Part shown: one piece after another, positions 54,381 to 63,736 of the stretch
Layout of the letters: the number at the start of each line of letters is the position of its first letter
Numbering within the stretch: the first letter of the stretch is position 1
DNA from: Sulfitobacter sp. D7
Lineage (GTDB): Bacteria > Pseudomonadota > Alphaproteobacteria > Rhodobacterales > Rhodobacteraceae
Assembly: GCF_003611275.1 (NCBI RefSeq)
Contig: NZ_CP020694.1
Coordinates: 248,001 to 312,000, forward strand
DNA: 64,000 bases
Direction: 5' to 3'
Position numbers and translations under genes: made by a program
The notes under the pieces: generated by a model
The model's input: only the letters and a program-made list of their open reading frames with translations
What the model was told of the DNA's origin: nothing
The model's database searches: none

Positions 54381-54889
54381 GGGGCGCTTTCGCGGAGCCG
54401 GTCAAAGCTCTGGCGCATTTCGGGATCCATCATGGCCTCCAATACCGTTCTGAAACCGGCCACGGCTTCGGGCCCGGCGGTGCGAAAGGCCAGCCGCATG
54501 CGCGCGCGCTGAGCATCGGAAAGCTCTTGTTCCAGCTTGCGACCATCGTCGGTCAGGAACAGATGCCGCTCGCGCTTGTCATTGCGGCCAACCTTGCTTT
54601 GCACCAGACCATCGGCGATCAGCGTGCGCAAGACACGGTTGAGCGATTGTTTCGTGACCCCGAGGATGTTGAGCAGGTTGTTCACCGTTGTGCCGGGGGC
54701 GCGGTTGATAAAGTGGATGGCGCGGTGATGTGCGCGGCCATAGGCCATATCGGCCAGAATCCTGTCGGGATCGGCAGTGAAGCCGCGATAGGCAAAGAAC
54801 ATCGCCTCAATCCCCTGCCGCAGTTGTTCGTCGGTCAAAAACAGCAGGCTGTCGCCGCTGCTAGGGGCCATCATGCGCCCGTCAGCCAT
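54377..54889 (-). CDS. petP: MarR-family transcriptional regulator PetP
   Basis: A winged-helix regulator of 170 residues. The DNA-binding region is TVNNLLNILGVTKQSLNRVL with wing KVGRNDKRERHLFLTDDG (about 75-120). The ATG at 54889 is preferred over a TTG at 54901. Overlap with petR and the class of both proteins match petPR of Rhodobacter. It faces ilvE across a 171-base divergent region and might also bind there. Confidence 0.8.
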   Translation of the reverse strand: MADGRMMAPSSGDSLLFLTDEQLRQGIEAMFFAYRGFTADPDRILADMAYGRAHHRAIHFINRAPGTTVNNLLNILGVTKQSLNRVLRTLIADGLVQSKVGRNDKRERHLFLTDDGRKLEQELSDAQRARMRLAFRTAGPEAVAGFRTVLEAMMDPEMRQSFDRLRESAP

Positions 54890-54942
54890 AGTATGTCTCA
54901 ATCTCTCTCGGGCTTGTTAAGGACCAGTTTACGTCAGCGTTG

Positions 54943-54971
54943 TTGACATTCCAATAGTGAAAGGCTATCGA
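54943..54971 (+). promoter_or_regulatory. Promoter of ilvE
   Basis: TTGACA (54943-54948) and TATCGA (54966-54971) lie 17 bases apart, about 90 bases before the ilvE ATG. The region is shared with the divergent petP. Confidence 0.5.
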
Positions 54972-55060
54972 ATCCCGTGTTTTGCGCAATTAAATGTCTG
55001 CATATGCCGATTTTTGCGCAATTTTTGAAAAGATAGCGCGTCATTTGGGAGGTAAACACC

Positions 55061-55930
55061 ATGGCAGGCGGATATGACAACCGAGATGGGTACATCTGGA
55101 TGGATGGCAAAATGGTGGACTGGCGCGAGGCCAATGTCCACATCCTGACCCATGCGATGCACTATGCGTCTTCGGTGTTCGAGGGCGAGCGCGCCTATAA
55201 CGGCAAGATTTTCAAAAGCCGCGAGCATTCCGAGCGCCTGAAGCGGTCGGCCGAAATGATCGATTTTGAGATCCCCTACACCATTGATGAGATCGAAGCC
55301 GCCAAGGCCGAAGTCCTCGCCGCCTCTGGCCTGCAAGACGCCTATGTGCGCGCGGTCGCATGGCGCGGTGTGGGCGAAGATATGGGTGTCGCCTCGGCCC
55401 GCAACCCGGTGCGCCTGGCCATCGCGGCATGGGAATGGGGTGCCTATTACGGTGACGCCAAGATGAAGGGCGCCAAGCTCGACATCTCCAAATGGAAGCG
55501 CCCCTCACCAGAGACGATCCCGAGCCACGCCAAGGCGGCAGGTCTCTATATGATCTGCACCATGTCCAAACACGCCGCCGAAGCGAAGGGCTGTTCGGAC
55601 GCGATGATGTACGACTACCGCGGCTATGTGGCCGAGGCGACGGGCGCGAATATCTTCTTCGTCAAGGATGGCGAAGTGCACACGCCGACGCCCGATTGCT
55701 TCCTTAATGGCATCACCCGGCAGACCGTCATCGGCATGCTGAAGGACAAGGGGATTACAGTCCACGAGCGCCACATCATGCCCGAGGAACTCGAAGGTTT
55801 CGAGCAGTGCTGGCTGACCGGCACCGCCGCCGAAGTGACCCCGGTGGGCCAGATCGGCGACTGGAAATTCGAGGTGGGCGCGATCACGCGCGAAATCGCC
55901 TTGGACTATGAAAAGCTGGTGCGCAGCTAA
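55061..55930 (+). CDS. ilvE: Branched-chain amino acid aminotransferase
   Basis: PLP-dependent class IV transaminase for Leu, Ile and Val synthesis, 289 residues. The PLP lysine is Lys158 (SHAKAAGLY). The N-terminal THAMHYASSVFEGERAYNG and the phosphate-site GYVAEATGANIFFV are typical. GGGAGG precedes the ATG. A 75-90-base leader separates promoter and start, with no clear attenuator. Its stop overlaps the convergent pxpA stop (CTAA). Confidence 0.93.
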   Translation: MAGGYDNRDGYIWMDGKMVDWREANVHILTHAMHYASSVFEGERAYNGKIFKSREHSERLKRSAEMIDFEIPYTIDEIEAAKAEVLAASGLQDAYVRAVAWRGVGEDMGVASARNPVRLAIAAWEWGAYYGDAKMKGAKLDISKWKRPSPETIPSHAKAAGLYMICTMSKHAAEAKGCSDAMMYDYRGYVAEATGANIFFVKDGEVHTPTPDCFLNGITRQTVIGMLKDKGITVHERHIMPEELEGFEQCWLTGTAAEVTPVGQIGDWKFEVGAITREIALDYEKLVRS

Positions 55931-56694
55931 ACGCTGCCGCCGAACTTTGCCAAAGTTACCCCGCCGTCCTGCAAACCCTTGCGGACGGCGGTTGCGATTT
56001 GAACGGCCTCTGCCGTGTCGCCATGCAGGCAGATCGTGTCGATCCGCGTGGGGATGTGTTTCCCGCTTTCGGTGATGATCGCGCCGGCTTTGACCATCTC
56101 GACCATTCTGGCGGCGGCGTGATCGGCGTCATGGATCACCGCGCCCGGATTGCTGCGGTCGACCAGCGTGGCGTCGTCGTTATAGGCGCGGTCGGCAAAG
56201 ATTTCTCCGGCCCATTTGCAGCCCAGTGATTTCACCGCTTTTTCCTGCGCCGTGGCGGCCAGCACCATGACGATGAGGTCAGGGGCCACGCTGAGCGCCG
56301 CTTCATAAAGATCACGGGCCAAGCCTTCATCTTCGGACGCCATATTCGCCAACGCGCCGTGCAGCTTCAGATGCCGCACCTCTGCGCCAACGCTGCGGGC
56401 CATGCCGACACTTGCCGCGACCTGATAGCGGATCTGGTTTTGCAGCGTGCCGCGCGGCACCGCCATGCGGTTGCGCCCGAAGCCCGCGAGATCCATGAAG
56501 CCCGGATGCGCGCCGATGCCGACGCCGTTTTCATGCGCCGTCCACATGGTTGCCGCCATGACATCGGCGTCACCCGCATGGCCGCCGCAAGCGATATTGG
56601 CCGAGGTCACGATGCGCAAAAGCGCCGCGTCGTCGCCCATCGTCCATGGGCCAAAGCTTTCGCCCATGTCGGCGTTCAGATCGACGGATGTCAT
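55927..56694 (-). CDS. pxpA: 5-oxoprolinase subunit PxpA (LamB/YcsF family)
   Basis: Subunit of the bacterial ATP-dependent 5-oxoprolinase that opens 5-oxoproline to glutamate. 255 residues. The family start VDLNADMGESFGPW and NIACGGHAGDADVM are present, with LKLHGALAN and CLHGDT later. The ATG overlaps the pxpC stop (ATGA). It is the last gene of pxpB-pxpC-pxpA. Confidence 0.93.
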   Translation of the reverse strand: MTSVDLNADMGESFGPWTMGDDAALLRIVTSANIACGGHAGDADVMAATMWTAHENGVGIGAHPGFMDLAGFGRNRMAVPRGTLQNQIRYQVAASVGMARSVGAEVRHLKLHGALANMASEDEGLARDLYEAALSVAPDLIVMVLAATAQEKAVKSLGCKWAGEIFADRAYNDDATLVDRSNPGAVIHDADHAAARMVEMVKAGAIITESGKHIPTRIDTICLHGDTAEAVQIATAVRKGLQDGGVTLAKFGGSV

Positions 56695-57722
56695 GGCGTG
56701 TCCTTTTCGAATGGATCGGCGGTGGCCGAAACCACGCCAGAGATCAGTTGATAGCCCAGCAAATCACGGATGCGCGCGGGATCGCGCAACAGGGGCTGGC
56801 GGCGTTTGGGAAGGGCGGCGAGGTCGGCGCGGTGGCGTGTCTCGGCGGCGAGGGCTTCGTCGAGGTCGATGAACTCGAATTGCAGCGCCGCACCCGGCTG
56901 GGCCTGCGCCACTATTGGCAGATCGCAGGAGATCACGGTCCCAATACGGGGGTAGCCGCCAGTGGTCTGGCATTCGCACATCAGAACAAAGGGCGCGCCG
57001 TCACCTGTGATCTGGATGTCGCCGGGGGTGATGACTTCGGAGACGATGGTCAACTGCCCGCCGGTGGCGAAACCTTCGCCCTCGTGATCCATCCGTGCGC
57101 CCATGCGGTTGGCGCGCGGGTCACGGCGGAAGATGGTTTCGGTAAAGCGTGCGCGGGTTGCCTCATCAAAGGCGTCGGTCTGCATGGAAGCCACGATGCG
57201 CACACGCTCCGCGCCAAAGCGGTTCTCGCGGGGCAGGGTGAGGTTCGTCTCACCGCCCTTGTCCGCCCCCAGCGGCAGCGTCTCCCCGCTTTGCAGCAGC
57301 GCGCCAATGCCAGCGGCCAGATGGCTGGATCGGGACTCCATCACCGGCTCAATATCAAAGCCGCCGCCCACATGCAGGTAGCCATAAGCCCCATCCCGCG
57401 CGCCGCCGATGGTCAGCTTGGACCCCGCAGGCAGCAGGTGGCTGGCGTTCCATGCAATCGGCTCGCCGTCGATGCTTACTTGCATCTGCGCCCCGGTCAG
57501 CGCGATGCGGATGCCTACATCGGCTTGGAAACTGCCACCGCTGCCCGCCATCTCAAGCGCGGCAGAGTTCGGATCTTGCTCTAACAGGGCGGCCCCCTCG
57601 TGCAGGGCGGCCGGGTCCGCCGCGCCGCCATGGGTCAGGCCAAGGGCACGGTAGCCGGGGCGGCCAAGGTCTTGGACCGTCATCGCCGGGCCAGCTTGGA
57701 GGATGGTCAGCGTGCCGCTCAT
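56691..57722 (-). CDS. pxpC: 5-oxoprolinase subunit PxpC (KipA-like)
   Basis: Biotin-dependent carboxyltransferase-fold subunit of 5-oxoprolinase, 343 residues. It begins LTILQAGPAMTVQDLGRPGY, diagnostic of KipA/PxpC, and has GLTHGGAADPAALHEG and ECQTTGGYPRIGTV. It is coupled to pxpB and pxpA by four-base overlaps on both sides, suggesting stoichiometric synthesis. Confidence 0.92.
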   Translation of the reverse strand: MSGTLTILQAGPAMTVQDLGRPGYRALGLTHGGAADPAALHEGAALLEQDPNSAALEMAGSGGSFQADVGIRIALTGAQMQVSIDGEPIAWNASHLLPAGSKLTIGGARDGAYGYLHVGGGFDIEPVMESRSSHLAAGIGALLQSGETLPLGADKGGETNLTLPRENRFGAERVRIVASMQTDAFDEATRARFTETIFRRDPRANRMGARMDHEGEGFATGGQLTIVSEVITPGDIQITGDGAPFVLMCECQTTGGYPRIGTVISCDLPIVAQAQPGAALQFEFIDLDEALAAETRHRADLAALPKRRQPLLRDPARIRDLLGYQLISGVVSATADPFEKDTP

Positions 57723-58447
57723 GTCAGCGCCTCCCGCTCGGCCCCGCCGGTGGGGTCATCGGCGATACGGTCGAACTCTTGCCGGGTGATGGATGGGAAA
57801 ATCAGCTCATCGCCCGGCGACAGGGGGAAGGGCATGTCGCTGCCGGGGCGGAAGGTGCGAAAGGCGGTCTGGCCGATGTGCCGCCAGCCGGTGGGGGAGG
57901 CATTGGTGAAGATGATCAACTGCCGGATCGCCACGACCAGCGCGCCGGAGGGCACGGATTTTGTCAGCCCCTGCTGGCGCGGGATGTCCCAATGCGAGGG
58001 CAGTTCACCCATATAGGGCTGGCCGGGGGCAAAGCCGATGGTGAGGACGCGCACGCGAGCCTGCGACAGCTCGGCTATGGCCGCGTCGGGGTCGAGGCCC
58101 GCGGCCTCGGCGGCTTCCTCCAACTGCGGGGCGAGGTCGGTGCCATAGACGGTCGGCACATGCCACAGGCTGCGCCCGGCGGGCAGGGCTTCGGCGAACC
58201 AATCGCGGGTTTCGAGCAAGTCGCGCAGGCGGTCGGTCATCTGTGTGATGGCGTCTTGGCTGACCTCAAACTGCACGAAGGTTGATACCAGCGAGGTGCT
58301 GGTCTCGCGCACCTCGGGCCAGTCCTGTTCCTCGACCGCCGCGCGAAAGGCGAGGGCGGCGCGGTTGGCCGGTTCGGACATCTTCTCGGCGAAGGTGATC
58401 AACAGGCCAGAGAGACCGACGCTGCGGATGCGGGGCCAGTCAGTCAT
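57719..58447 (-). CDS. pxpB: 5-oxoprolinase subunit PxpB (KipI-like)
   Basis: Second cyclophilin-like subunit, 242 residues. The C-terminal half carries the family motifs TIGFAPGQPYMGELP and PSGALVVAIRQLIIFTNASPTGW. Its start overlaps the end of the membrane protein gene upstream by eight bases. In Bacillus a homologous pair regulates the sporulation kinase KipI/KipA; the three-gene set here indicates 5-oxoprolinase instead. Confidence 0.92.
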   Translation of the reverse strand: MTDWPRIRSVGLSGLLITFAEKMSEPANRAALAFRAAVEEQDWPEVRETSTSLVSTFVQFEVSQDAITQMTDRLRDLLETRDWFAEALPAGRSLWHVPTVYGTDLAPQLEEAAEAAGLDPDAAIAELSQARVRVLTIGFAPGQPYMGELPSHWDIPRQQGLTKSVPSGALVVAIRQLIIFTNASPTGWRHIGQTAFRTFRPGSDMPFPLSPGDELIFPSITRQEFDRIADDPTGGAEREALT

Positions 58448-59375
58448 TGGAGAGCATCCTTTCGTAAAGGCGCGGCAGCAGCACCGGGGTCAGATACATC
58501 GGCAGTTGCCAGCAGCCGATAAAGATCATCAAGGGCGCCAGAACCTCGGGCGGGAGTGCGACGAGGAACAGCGCGATATTGCGGTTGCCCGCGCCGATCG
58601 CCAGTGGGCCAGCCACGGCATGCAGGGGGCCACGGCGCGTCAGAAGCAATGTGCCCGCCTGCAACAGATAGCTTAGGGCGAAGGCCAGCACCGTCCAGCC
58701 CGCCACCGCCCAAGGATCGCTCCGCAGCGCGGGGTTGAGTGCCGCCATGAGCCCGATGACGATGACCGAGAAGGCCAGCACCGACGCCCCGTCGAGCGCC
58801 TCGATCTGACGCGCTGAGGGGCGCGGCAAGAGGACATGGCGCAGGGCAAAGCCCAAGCCCGTCGCCCCAAGGATCACCGCCAACAGACGCAGCGCGGCTT
58901 GGGCCACGTCCGAGGCTGGTCCGAGTTGCGGCAGCAAGGCCAAGACCGGCAGTACCGTCAGCGGAAAAGCCGCGGTGCCCAGCACCATCAGTTGCATCAT
59001 CCGCCCGGCGTCGAGCCGCAGCAACAGGGCAAGGTTGACGCTGCCCGTCAGCGCCGGGGCCGCGGCGGCCAGCGTCACCGCCAGTGCCGCAGGGGTCTGC
59101 CCCAGCCCGGCTAGCACGAAGCCCCCCAGCAGCAGCAGGGGCAGTGCCGTCTGCAATGCCAGTACCGAGGCCAATCCCCAAAGCAGATCCCGTACAGCCC
59201 CAAGGGCCGCGCGATGCCCGATCCTGAGCGCGGTGATCGTCAGCAGCGCGGCGACCATCTGCGGCAACCACTCGGCCAGCGCCGCCGCAAGGTTGGGTAG
59301 TCCCAGCCCCGCCAGCAGCCCCACGATCAGGCAGGCCCGCGCATGGCGCGAGGCCAGTCTGAGGATATGCAGCAT
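58440..59375 (-). CDS. BASS-like integral membrane transporter
   Basis: A 311-residue protein with about ten membrane helices and short loops. APALTGSVNLALLLRLDAGR and GAGNRNIALFLVAL resemble the crossover helices of the bile acid:sodium symporter superfamily, whose members carry organic anions. It lies between a TRAP transporter and pxpB, overlapping the latter, so it could move 5-oxoproline or a related acid. The family call is tentative. Confidence 0.55.
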   Translation of the reverse strand: MLHILRLASRHARACLIVGLLAGLGLPNLAAALAEWLPQMVAALLTITALRIGHRAALGAVRDLLWGLASVLALQTALPLLLLGGFVLAGLGQTPAALAVTLAAAAPALTGSVNLALLLRLDAGRMMQLMVLGTAAFPLTVLPVLALLPQLGPASDVAQAALRLLAVILGATGLGFALRHVLLPRPSARQIEALDGASVLAFSVIVIGLMAALNPALRSDPWAVAGWTVLAFALSYLLQAGTLLLTRRGPLHAVAGPLAIGAGNRNIALFLVALPPEVLAPLMIFIGCWQLPMYLTPVLLPRLYERMLSND

Positions 59376-59381
59376 GATGGA

Positions 59382-60698
59382 TCACCCGCTGGCCGGGCCG
59401 CTGCGCAGGTTTTCAGGCAACCACGTCGCCACTTCGGGGAACCAGATCAGCACGAAAACCATGAAAACCATGATCGCAAACATCGGCAGCGCGGCCTTGG
59501 TGATATAGCCCATTTCGTGATCGGTCATGCCTTGCAGCACGAAAAGGTTAAAGCCAATCGGCGGGGTGATCTGCGCCATCTCAACCACGACCACAACGAA
59601 GATGCCGAACCAGATCAGGTCGATGCCTGCGCCGCGCACCATCGGCTCCACCACGGCCATGGTCAGCACGACCGAGGAAATCCCGTCGAGGAACATGCCC
59701 AGCACGATATAGAAGACCAAAAGCGCCATCAGCAGCTCAAACCGTGACAGCTCCATCGCCGCAATCCCGTCGGCCAAGGCACGGGGCAGGCCGGTGAACC
59801 CCATCGACAGTTTCAGGAACGCCGCGCCCGCAAGGATCAGCGCGATCATGGCGGAGGTGCGCATCGCGCCCATCAGGCTTTCGCGGAAGCTGTGCCAGTT
59901 CAGCGAGCCTTGGAACAGCGCCAGCGTCAGGGAGCCGATCACGCCGATCGCGGCGGCTTCGGTCGCCGTGGCAAAGCCGAGGTACATGGAGCCGATCACG
60001 ACCGAGATCAGCGCAAAGACCGGCAGCAGGAAGCGCGAGTTGCGCAGCTTGTCGGCAAAGCTCATGTCGGTCTCGATATCGGGGTTCCAGTCTTTCGACA
60101 GCTTACTGGTGATCGCGACATAGCCCATGAACATCAGCGCCAGCAGCAGGCCGGGCATGACGCCGGCAAAGAAGAGCTTGGTGATGCTTTCGTTCACCGT
60201 CACCCCGTAGACGATCAGCGCCAGCGAGGGCGGGATCATCAGGCCCAGTGTCGCGGCCCCGGCCAGCGTGCCGATGATCATCTTCTCAGGATAGTTGCGC
60301 GCCCGAAGTTCGGGGATCGACATTTTGCCCACGGTCGTCAGCGTCGCGGCGGAAGAGCCGGAGACGGCGGCAAACACGGTACAGCCCACGATATTGGTAT
60401 GCACCAACCCGCCCGGCAGTTTCGCGAGCCACGGCGACAGCCCGCGAAACATGTCTTGCGACAATCGCGTGCGGTAAAGGATTTCGCCCATCCAGACAAA
60501 GAGCGGCAGCGCGGTCAGGGTCCAGCTAGAGGAGCTGGCCCAGATGGTGGTGATCATCGCGTCGCCGACGGGGCGGGTGGTGAAAAGCTCCATCCCGACC
60601 CAAGCCACGCCCATCAGGGCGAGCCCGACCCAAACACCGGTGCCGAGGAGGAAAAAGAGGACGATCAGGAACAGGGCAATGGCATAGATCTCGGTCAT
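59382..60698 (-). CDS. dctM: TRAP transporter large permease DctM
   Basis: The 12-helix transport subunit of a tripartite ATP-independent periplasmic transporter, 438 residues. Typical pieces are LPLFVWMGEILYRTRLSQDMF, AAVSGSSAATLTTVGKMSIPE and GLMIPPSLALIVYGVTVNES. It is separated from dctQ by four bases. Ligand specificity is set by DctP. Confidence 0.92.
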   Translation of the reverse strand: MTEIYAIALFLIVLFFLLGTGVWVGLALMGVAWVGMELFTTRPVGDAMITTIWASSSSWTLTALPLFVWMGEILYRTRLSQDMFRGLSPWLAKLPGGLVHTNIVGCTVFAAVSGSSAATLTTVGKMSIPELRARNYPEKMIIGTLAGAATLGLMIPPSLALIVYGVTVNESITKLFFAGVMPGLLLALMFMGYVAITSKLSKDWNPDIETDMSFADKLRNSRFLLPVFALISVVIGSMYLGFATATEAAAIGVIGSLTLALFQGSLNWHSFRESLMGAMRTSAMIALILAGAAFLKLSMGFTGLPRALADGIAAMELSRFELLMALLVFYIVLGMFLDGISSVVLTMAVVEPMVRGAGIDLIWFGIFVVVVVEMAQITPPIGFNLFVLQGMTDHEMGYITKAALPMFAIMVFMVFVLIWFPEVATWLPENLRSGPASG

Positions 60699-60702
60699 GG
60701 CG

Positions 60703-61227
60703 TCATTCCCCGAAGCTTTGATCGACTAGGTCACGGGTGACGCGGTGGTCGCCCTTGAAGATGAGATGCAAAAGGTTGTCCGTCAGCGCGATGGCGAGGA
60801 TGCCGCCGCCGATGACCATGACAGATTGCGGTATCCAAAGCGCGGTGGCATCTTGGTCTTGGCTGACCTCGTTGAACTTCCACGACCAGTAGACGAACCA
60901 ATAGGCGTAATAGGTGAAGTACCACGCGACCGCCGCCGCCACGGCGAAACACCAGATATCAAGCAGCCGCTTCCCGCCCGTGCTCAGCGCATTGAGCAGG
61001 ATCGACACGCGGATATGCGAGCCGCGGTTCAGCGCATTGGCAAAGGCGAGGAAGCTTGCCCCGGCCATGGCATAGCCCGCATAGCTGGCCGCGCCCGGAA
61101 AGACATTGCCGGTCCAGCGGGCGACCATCTGGGCCACGATCAAGGTGAGGATGGCCACCAGACAGAGCGCCGCCAGCGCCCCCGCCCCGATGTAAAGTCC
61201 GTCCAATAGTCTGCGCAGCGCCTTCAT
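60703..61227 (-). CDS. dctQ: TRAP transporter small permease DctQ
   Basis: The four-helix small membrane subunit that pairs with DctM, 174 residues. Helices include ALAALCLVAILTLIVAQMVA and the AYWFVYWSWKFNEVSQ turn; FPGAASYAGYAMAGASFLAFA is typical of DctQ. GGGAGAG precedes the ATG. It follows dctP after a stem-loop. Confidence 0.88.
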   Translation of the reverse strand: MKALRRLLDGLYIGAGALAALCLVAILTLIVAQMVARWTGNVFPGAASYAGYAMAGASFLAFANALNRGSHIRVSILLNALSTGGKRLLDIWCFAVAAAVAWYFTYYAYWFVYWSWKFNEVSQDQDATALWIPQSVMVIGGGILAIALTDNLLHLIFKGDHRVTRDLVDQSFGE

Positions 61228-61266
61228 CTGGCTCTCCCTCAGTCAAGTCATGCCCCGGCATGAGAA

Positions 61267-61291
61267 CGGCGGCCCGAATAACGGACCGCCG
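61267..61291 (-). promoter_or_regulatory. Intercistronic stem-loop between dctP and dctQ
   Basis: CGGCGGCCCG and CGGACCGCCG pair at 9 of 10 positions around an AATAA loop. It lies directly after the dctP stop. No T run follows, so it probably protects the dctP message or partly attenuates expression of the membrane subunits. Confidence 0.5.
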
Positions 61292-61303
61292 CAGGTTTCG
61301 TGA

Positions 61304-62293
61304 TTATTGCATCGCCTTATAGTCGTCGACGATCGCCTGACCGTCTTCGCCCGCGGCTTCGAGCCATTCTTGCGTCATGGTCTCACCCACTTCGCGCAGG
61401 CCGGACATCAGCTCTTCGCTGGCAGGCTCCACGTTCATGCCGCCTTCGCGCAGCCCGTCATAGGTGAACTGGGTGTAGTCCTTGGAGGCTTGCAGGCCAC
61501 GTTCTTCGGCCTCGGTGGCGCAGGTGGTGATCGCCTCTTTGTTGGCGTCCGTGACTTCGGCCCAGACATCGGCGTTCACCATCACGTAGTTGCGCGGCAG
61601 CCAAGCGTCGACCTCGTAGAAATGCGTCAGGCTTTCCCAGACCTTCTGGTCATAGCCGGTGGCCCCCGACGAGATCATCGATTCCGCAACGCCCGTGGCG
61701 AAGGCTTGGCTGACTTCGGCGGCTTCGATGGTGACGGGCGACATGCCGGTCAGTTCGGCCAAACGCGCGGTGGTGTTGTTGTAGGAGCGAAACTTGACGC
61801 CCTTCATATCCTCGACCGAGCCGACTTCTTTCTTGAAGTAGAGCCCTTGAGGTGGCCATGGCACGTTATAAAGCAGGACGAGGTTCTGCTCTTCCAGCAC
61901 GGCTTCGACTTTGGGCTTGGCGGCTTCCCAGAGCTTCGCGCTCGCCTCGAAAGAAGGCGCGAGGAAGGGGATGGAGTCAAAGCCGAAGACCGCGTTCTCG
62001 TTCTGGTGGCCAGAGAGCAGACGCTCCCCGATCTGAACCTGACCGGTCTGGATCGCGCGTTTGATGTCGGCCCCAGCGAAAAGTGCGCCGCCCGGATGCA
62101 CAGTGATCTCAATCTCGCCGCCGGTGGCTTCGGTCACGCATTCGGCGAATTGCATGCCGTTCTCGGAATGGAAGTTCGAGGCCGAATAGGCCATCGGCAT
62201 GTCCCATTTCTCGGCCGCGAAGGCGGGCATGGCGGTGCCGAGTGTCAGGGCGGTCATCGCCGCGCCGGCCATCAGTCTTGCTGTCAGTGTCAT
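61304..62293 (-). CDS. dctP: TRAP transporter periplasmic binding protein DctP
   Basis: A 329-residue periplasmic receptor with a Sec signal peptide ending AMPAFAAEKW. The conserved Arg that ligates the substrate carboxylate lies in GVKFRSYNNTTARL (about 165-178). GGALFAGADIKRAIQTGQV and ATGVAESMISSG fit the family. AAGGGAG precedes the ATG. Neighbouring oxidase and pxp genes suggest an amino or 5-oxo acid ligand. Confidence 0.9.
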   Translation of the reverse strand: MTLTARLMAGAAMTALTLGTAMPAFAAEKWDMPMAYSASNFHSENGMQFAECVTEATGGEIEITVHPGGALFAGADIKRAIQTGQVQIGERLLSGHQNENAVFGFDSIPFLAPSFEASAKLWEAAKPKVEAVLEEQNLVLLYNVPWPPQGLYFKKEVGSVEDMKGVKFRSYNNTTARLAELTGMSPVTIEAAEVSQAFATGVAESMISSGATGYDQKVWESLTHFYEVDAWLPRNYVMVNADVWAEVTDANKEAITTCATEAEERGLQASKDYTQFTYDGLREGGMNVEPASEELMSGLREVGETMTQEWLEAAGEDGQAIVDDYKAMQ

Positions 62294-62331
62294 TTGGTTT
62301 CTCCCTTGTTTATTTGCGTGCGCGCTTGGCG

Positions 62332-63573
62332 TTATCTGTCAAAGCGCTGGGGGTGATACGGGGTTAGATCCGTGTTTGGCGGCTGCCCCGTGATCAATCC
62401 GGCGATCAGTCGGCCCGTTTTCGGCCCGCCCGTCAACCCGATGTGGTGATGCCCGAAGGCGGTATAGACCCGGCTCGTCCCGATCTGCCCGATCAGGGGC
62501 AGCGAGTCGCTGGGGGCGGGTCGGTGCCCCAGCCATTCGATCTCTTCCTCGGCGGTGAGGTTGGGAAAGGCGGCCTTGGCCTGACGGCGCAGCAGCGCCA
62601 GTGGCGCTTTGGATGCGCCCGCCTTCAGCCCGCCGAATTCGACGATCCCGGCGCAGCGCAGCCCCTCGGCCATCGGCGTGGCCACGAATTTGCCCGCTGC
62701 CATCATGGTGGGGCGCGACGGGCCGCCCTCAGCATCCTTGAAGACGATGTGGTAGCCGCGTTCGGACTCCAGCGGCACATTGATCCCAAGCTTGCGCATC
62801 AGCGGTTTCGACCAGACGCCGGTGGCCAGCAGCACGTCGTCGCAGGGCAGCGGGCCTTGGTCGGTTAGGACCGAAGTGACCTCTTCATCGAGGATCGTGA
62901 TGTCCTCAACCTCGGCCCGTTTAATAGTGCCGCCCATCCCCTCAAACGCCTTGGCCAGCGCCCGGACATAGCCGCCGGGGTCGGCGATGAAACCGTGGTC
63001 GGCCAACCGGGCGACGCAGGTGATCTGCGGGCCGTAAGCTGGGTCGAATTCCTGCACCGCGTTGCCTTCGATGATCTCTGGCACAAAGCCCGCCTCGTGG
63101 CGCAGCGCCCAAGTGTAGCTCTCGGCTTCGAAGGCAGCGCGGCTGGTATAAGCAAAGCAGTAGTCACTGTCGTGAACCCAATCCTCCAGCCCCAAATCGG
63201 CGCAGAGGGCTTTGTGCTGGGCCACGCTGTCGCTGACGATAGGCGCGAGCCCGGCTGATATGCGGCGCGTGTCGGCATCATTGGCGTGGGCCATGTAGCG
63301 GCGCAGCCACGGCAGCAGGCGGGGCAGATAGGGCCAGCGCAGGAACAGCGGGAACTCGGGGTCGCGCAGCATGCCGGGCGATTTCCGCATCAGGCCCGGC
63401 CCGGTCACCGGCGCAACGCCCGCCGCCGCCAGCACGCCACCATTGCCATGCGAGGTGCCGCGCCCCGGCTCAGACCGGTCCAGCAGCGTCACCTCGGCCC
63501 CGGCGCGGCGCAGCCAGATTGCGGCAGAGACGCCGACAATCCCGGCACCGATAACGACAACATGCTGGCTCAT
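62332..63573 (-). CDS. DadA-like FAD-dependent amino acid dehydrogenase
   Basis: A 413-residue DAO-family flavoprotein resembling D-amino acid dehydrogenase. N-terminal FAD motif HVVVIGAGIVGVSAAIWLRR, SHGNGGVLAAAG, and the C-terminal YTAFGHHHIGLTGGPKTGRL are typical. The ATG at 63573 starts MSQHVVV; an in-frame ATG at 63636 adds 21 unlikely residues. It opens the catabolic operon with TRAP and pxp genes. Precise substrate unknown. Confidence 0.83.
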   Translation of the reverse strand: MSQHVVVIGAGIVGVSAAIWLRRAGAEVTLLDRSEPGRGTSHGNGGVLAAAGVAPVTGPGLMRKSPGMLRDPEFPLFLRWPYLPRLLPWLRRYMAHANDADTRRISAGLAPIVSDSVAQHKALCADLGLEDWVHDSDYCFAYTSRAAFEAESYTWALRHEAGFVPEIIEGNAVQEFDPAYGPQITCVARLADHGFIADPGGYVRALAKAFEGMGGTIKRAEVEDITILDEEVTSVLTDQGPLPCDDVLLATGVWSKPLMRKLGINVPLESERGYHIVFKDAEGGPSRPTMMAAGKFVATPMAEGLRCAGIVEFGGLKAGASKAPLALLRRQAKAAFPNLTAEEEIEWLGHRPAPSDSLPLIGQIGTSRVYTAFGHHHIGLTGGPKTGRLIAGLITGQPPNTDLTPYHPQRFDR

Positions 63574-63736
63574 GGGTGGCGGCTTTCGATTTCGCGTTGG
63601 GTCATGGCTTGTTTCCTTTGGGGCATCTTTACACAAAAAATCACCACGTCAACAAAATGCTGATAAAATGTCATCGTCATGGTTTTGCTTGTCTCCCGCT
63701 GCCCGCAAAGGCACCCTGCGCCCAAACGGAGGGCAT

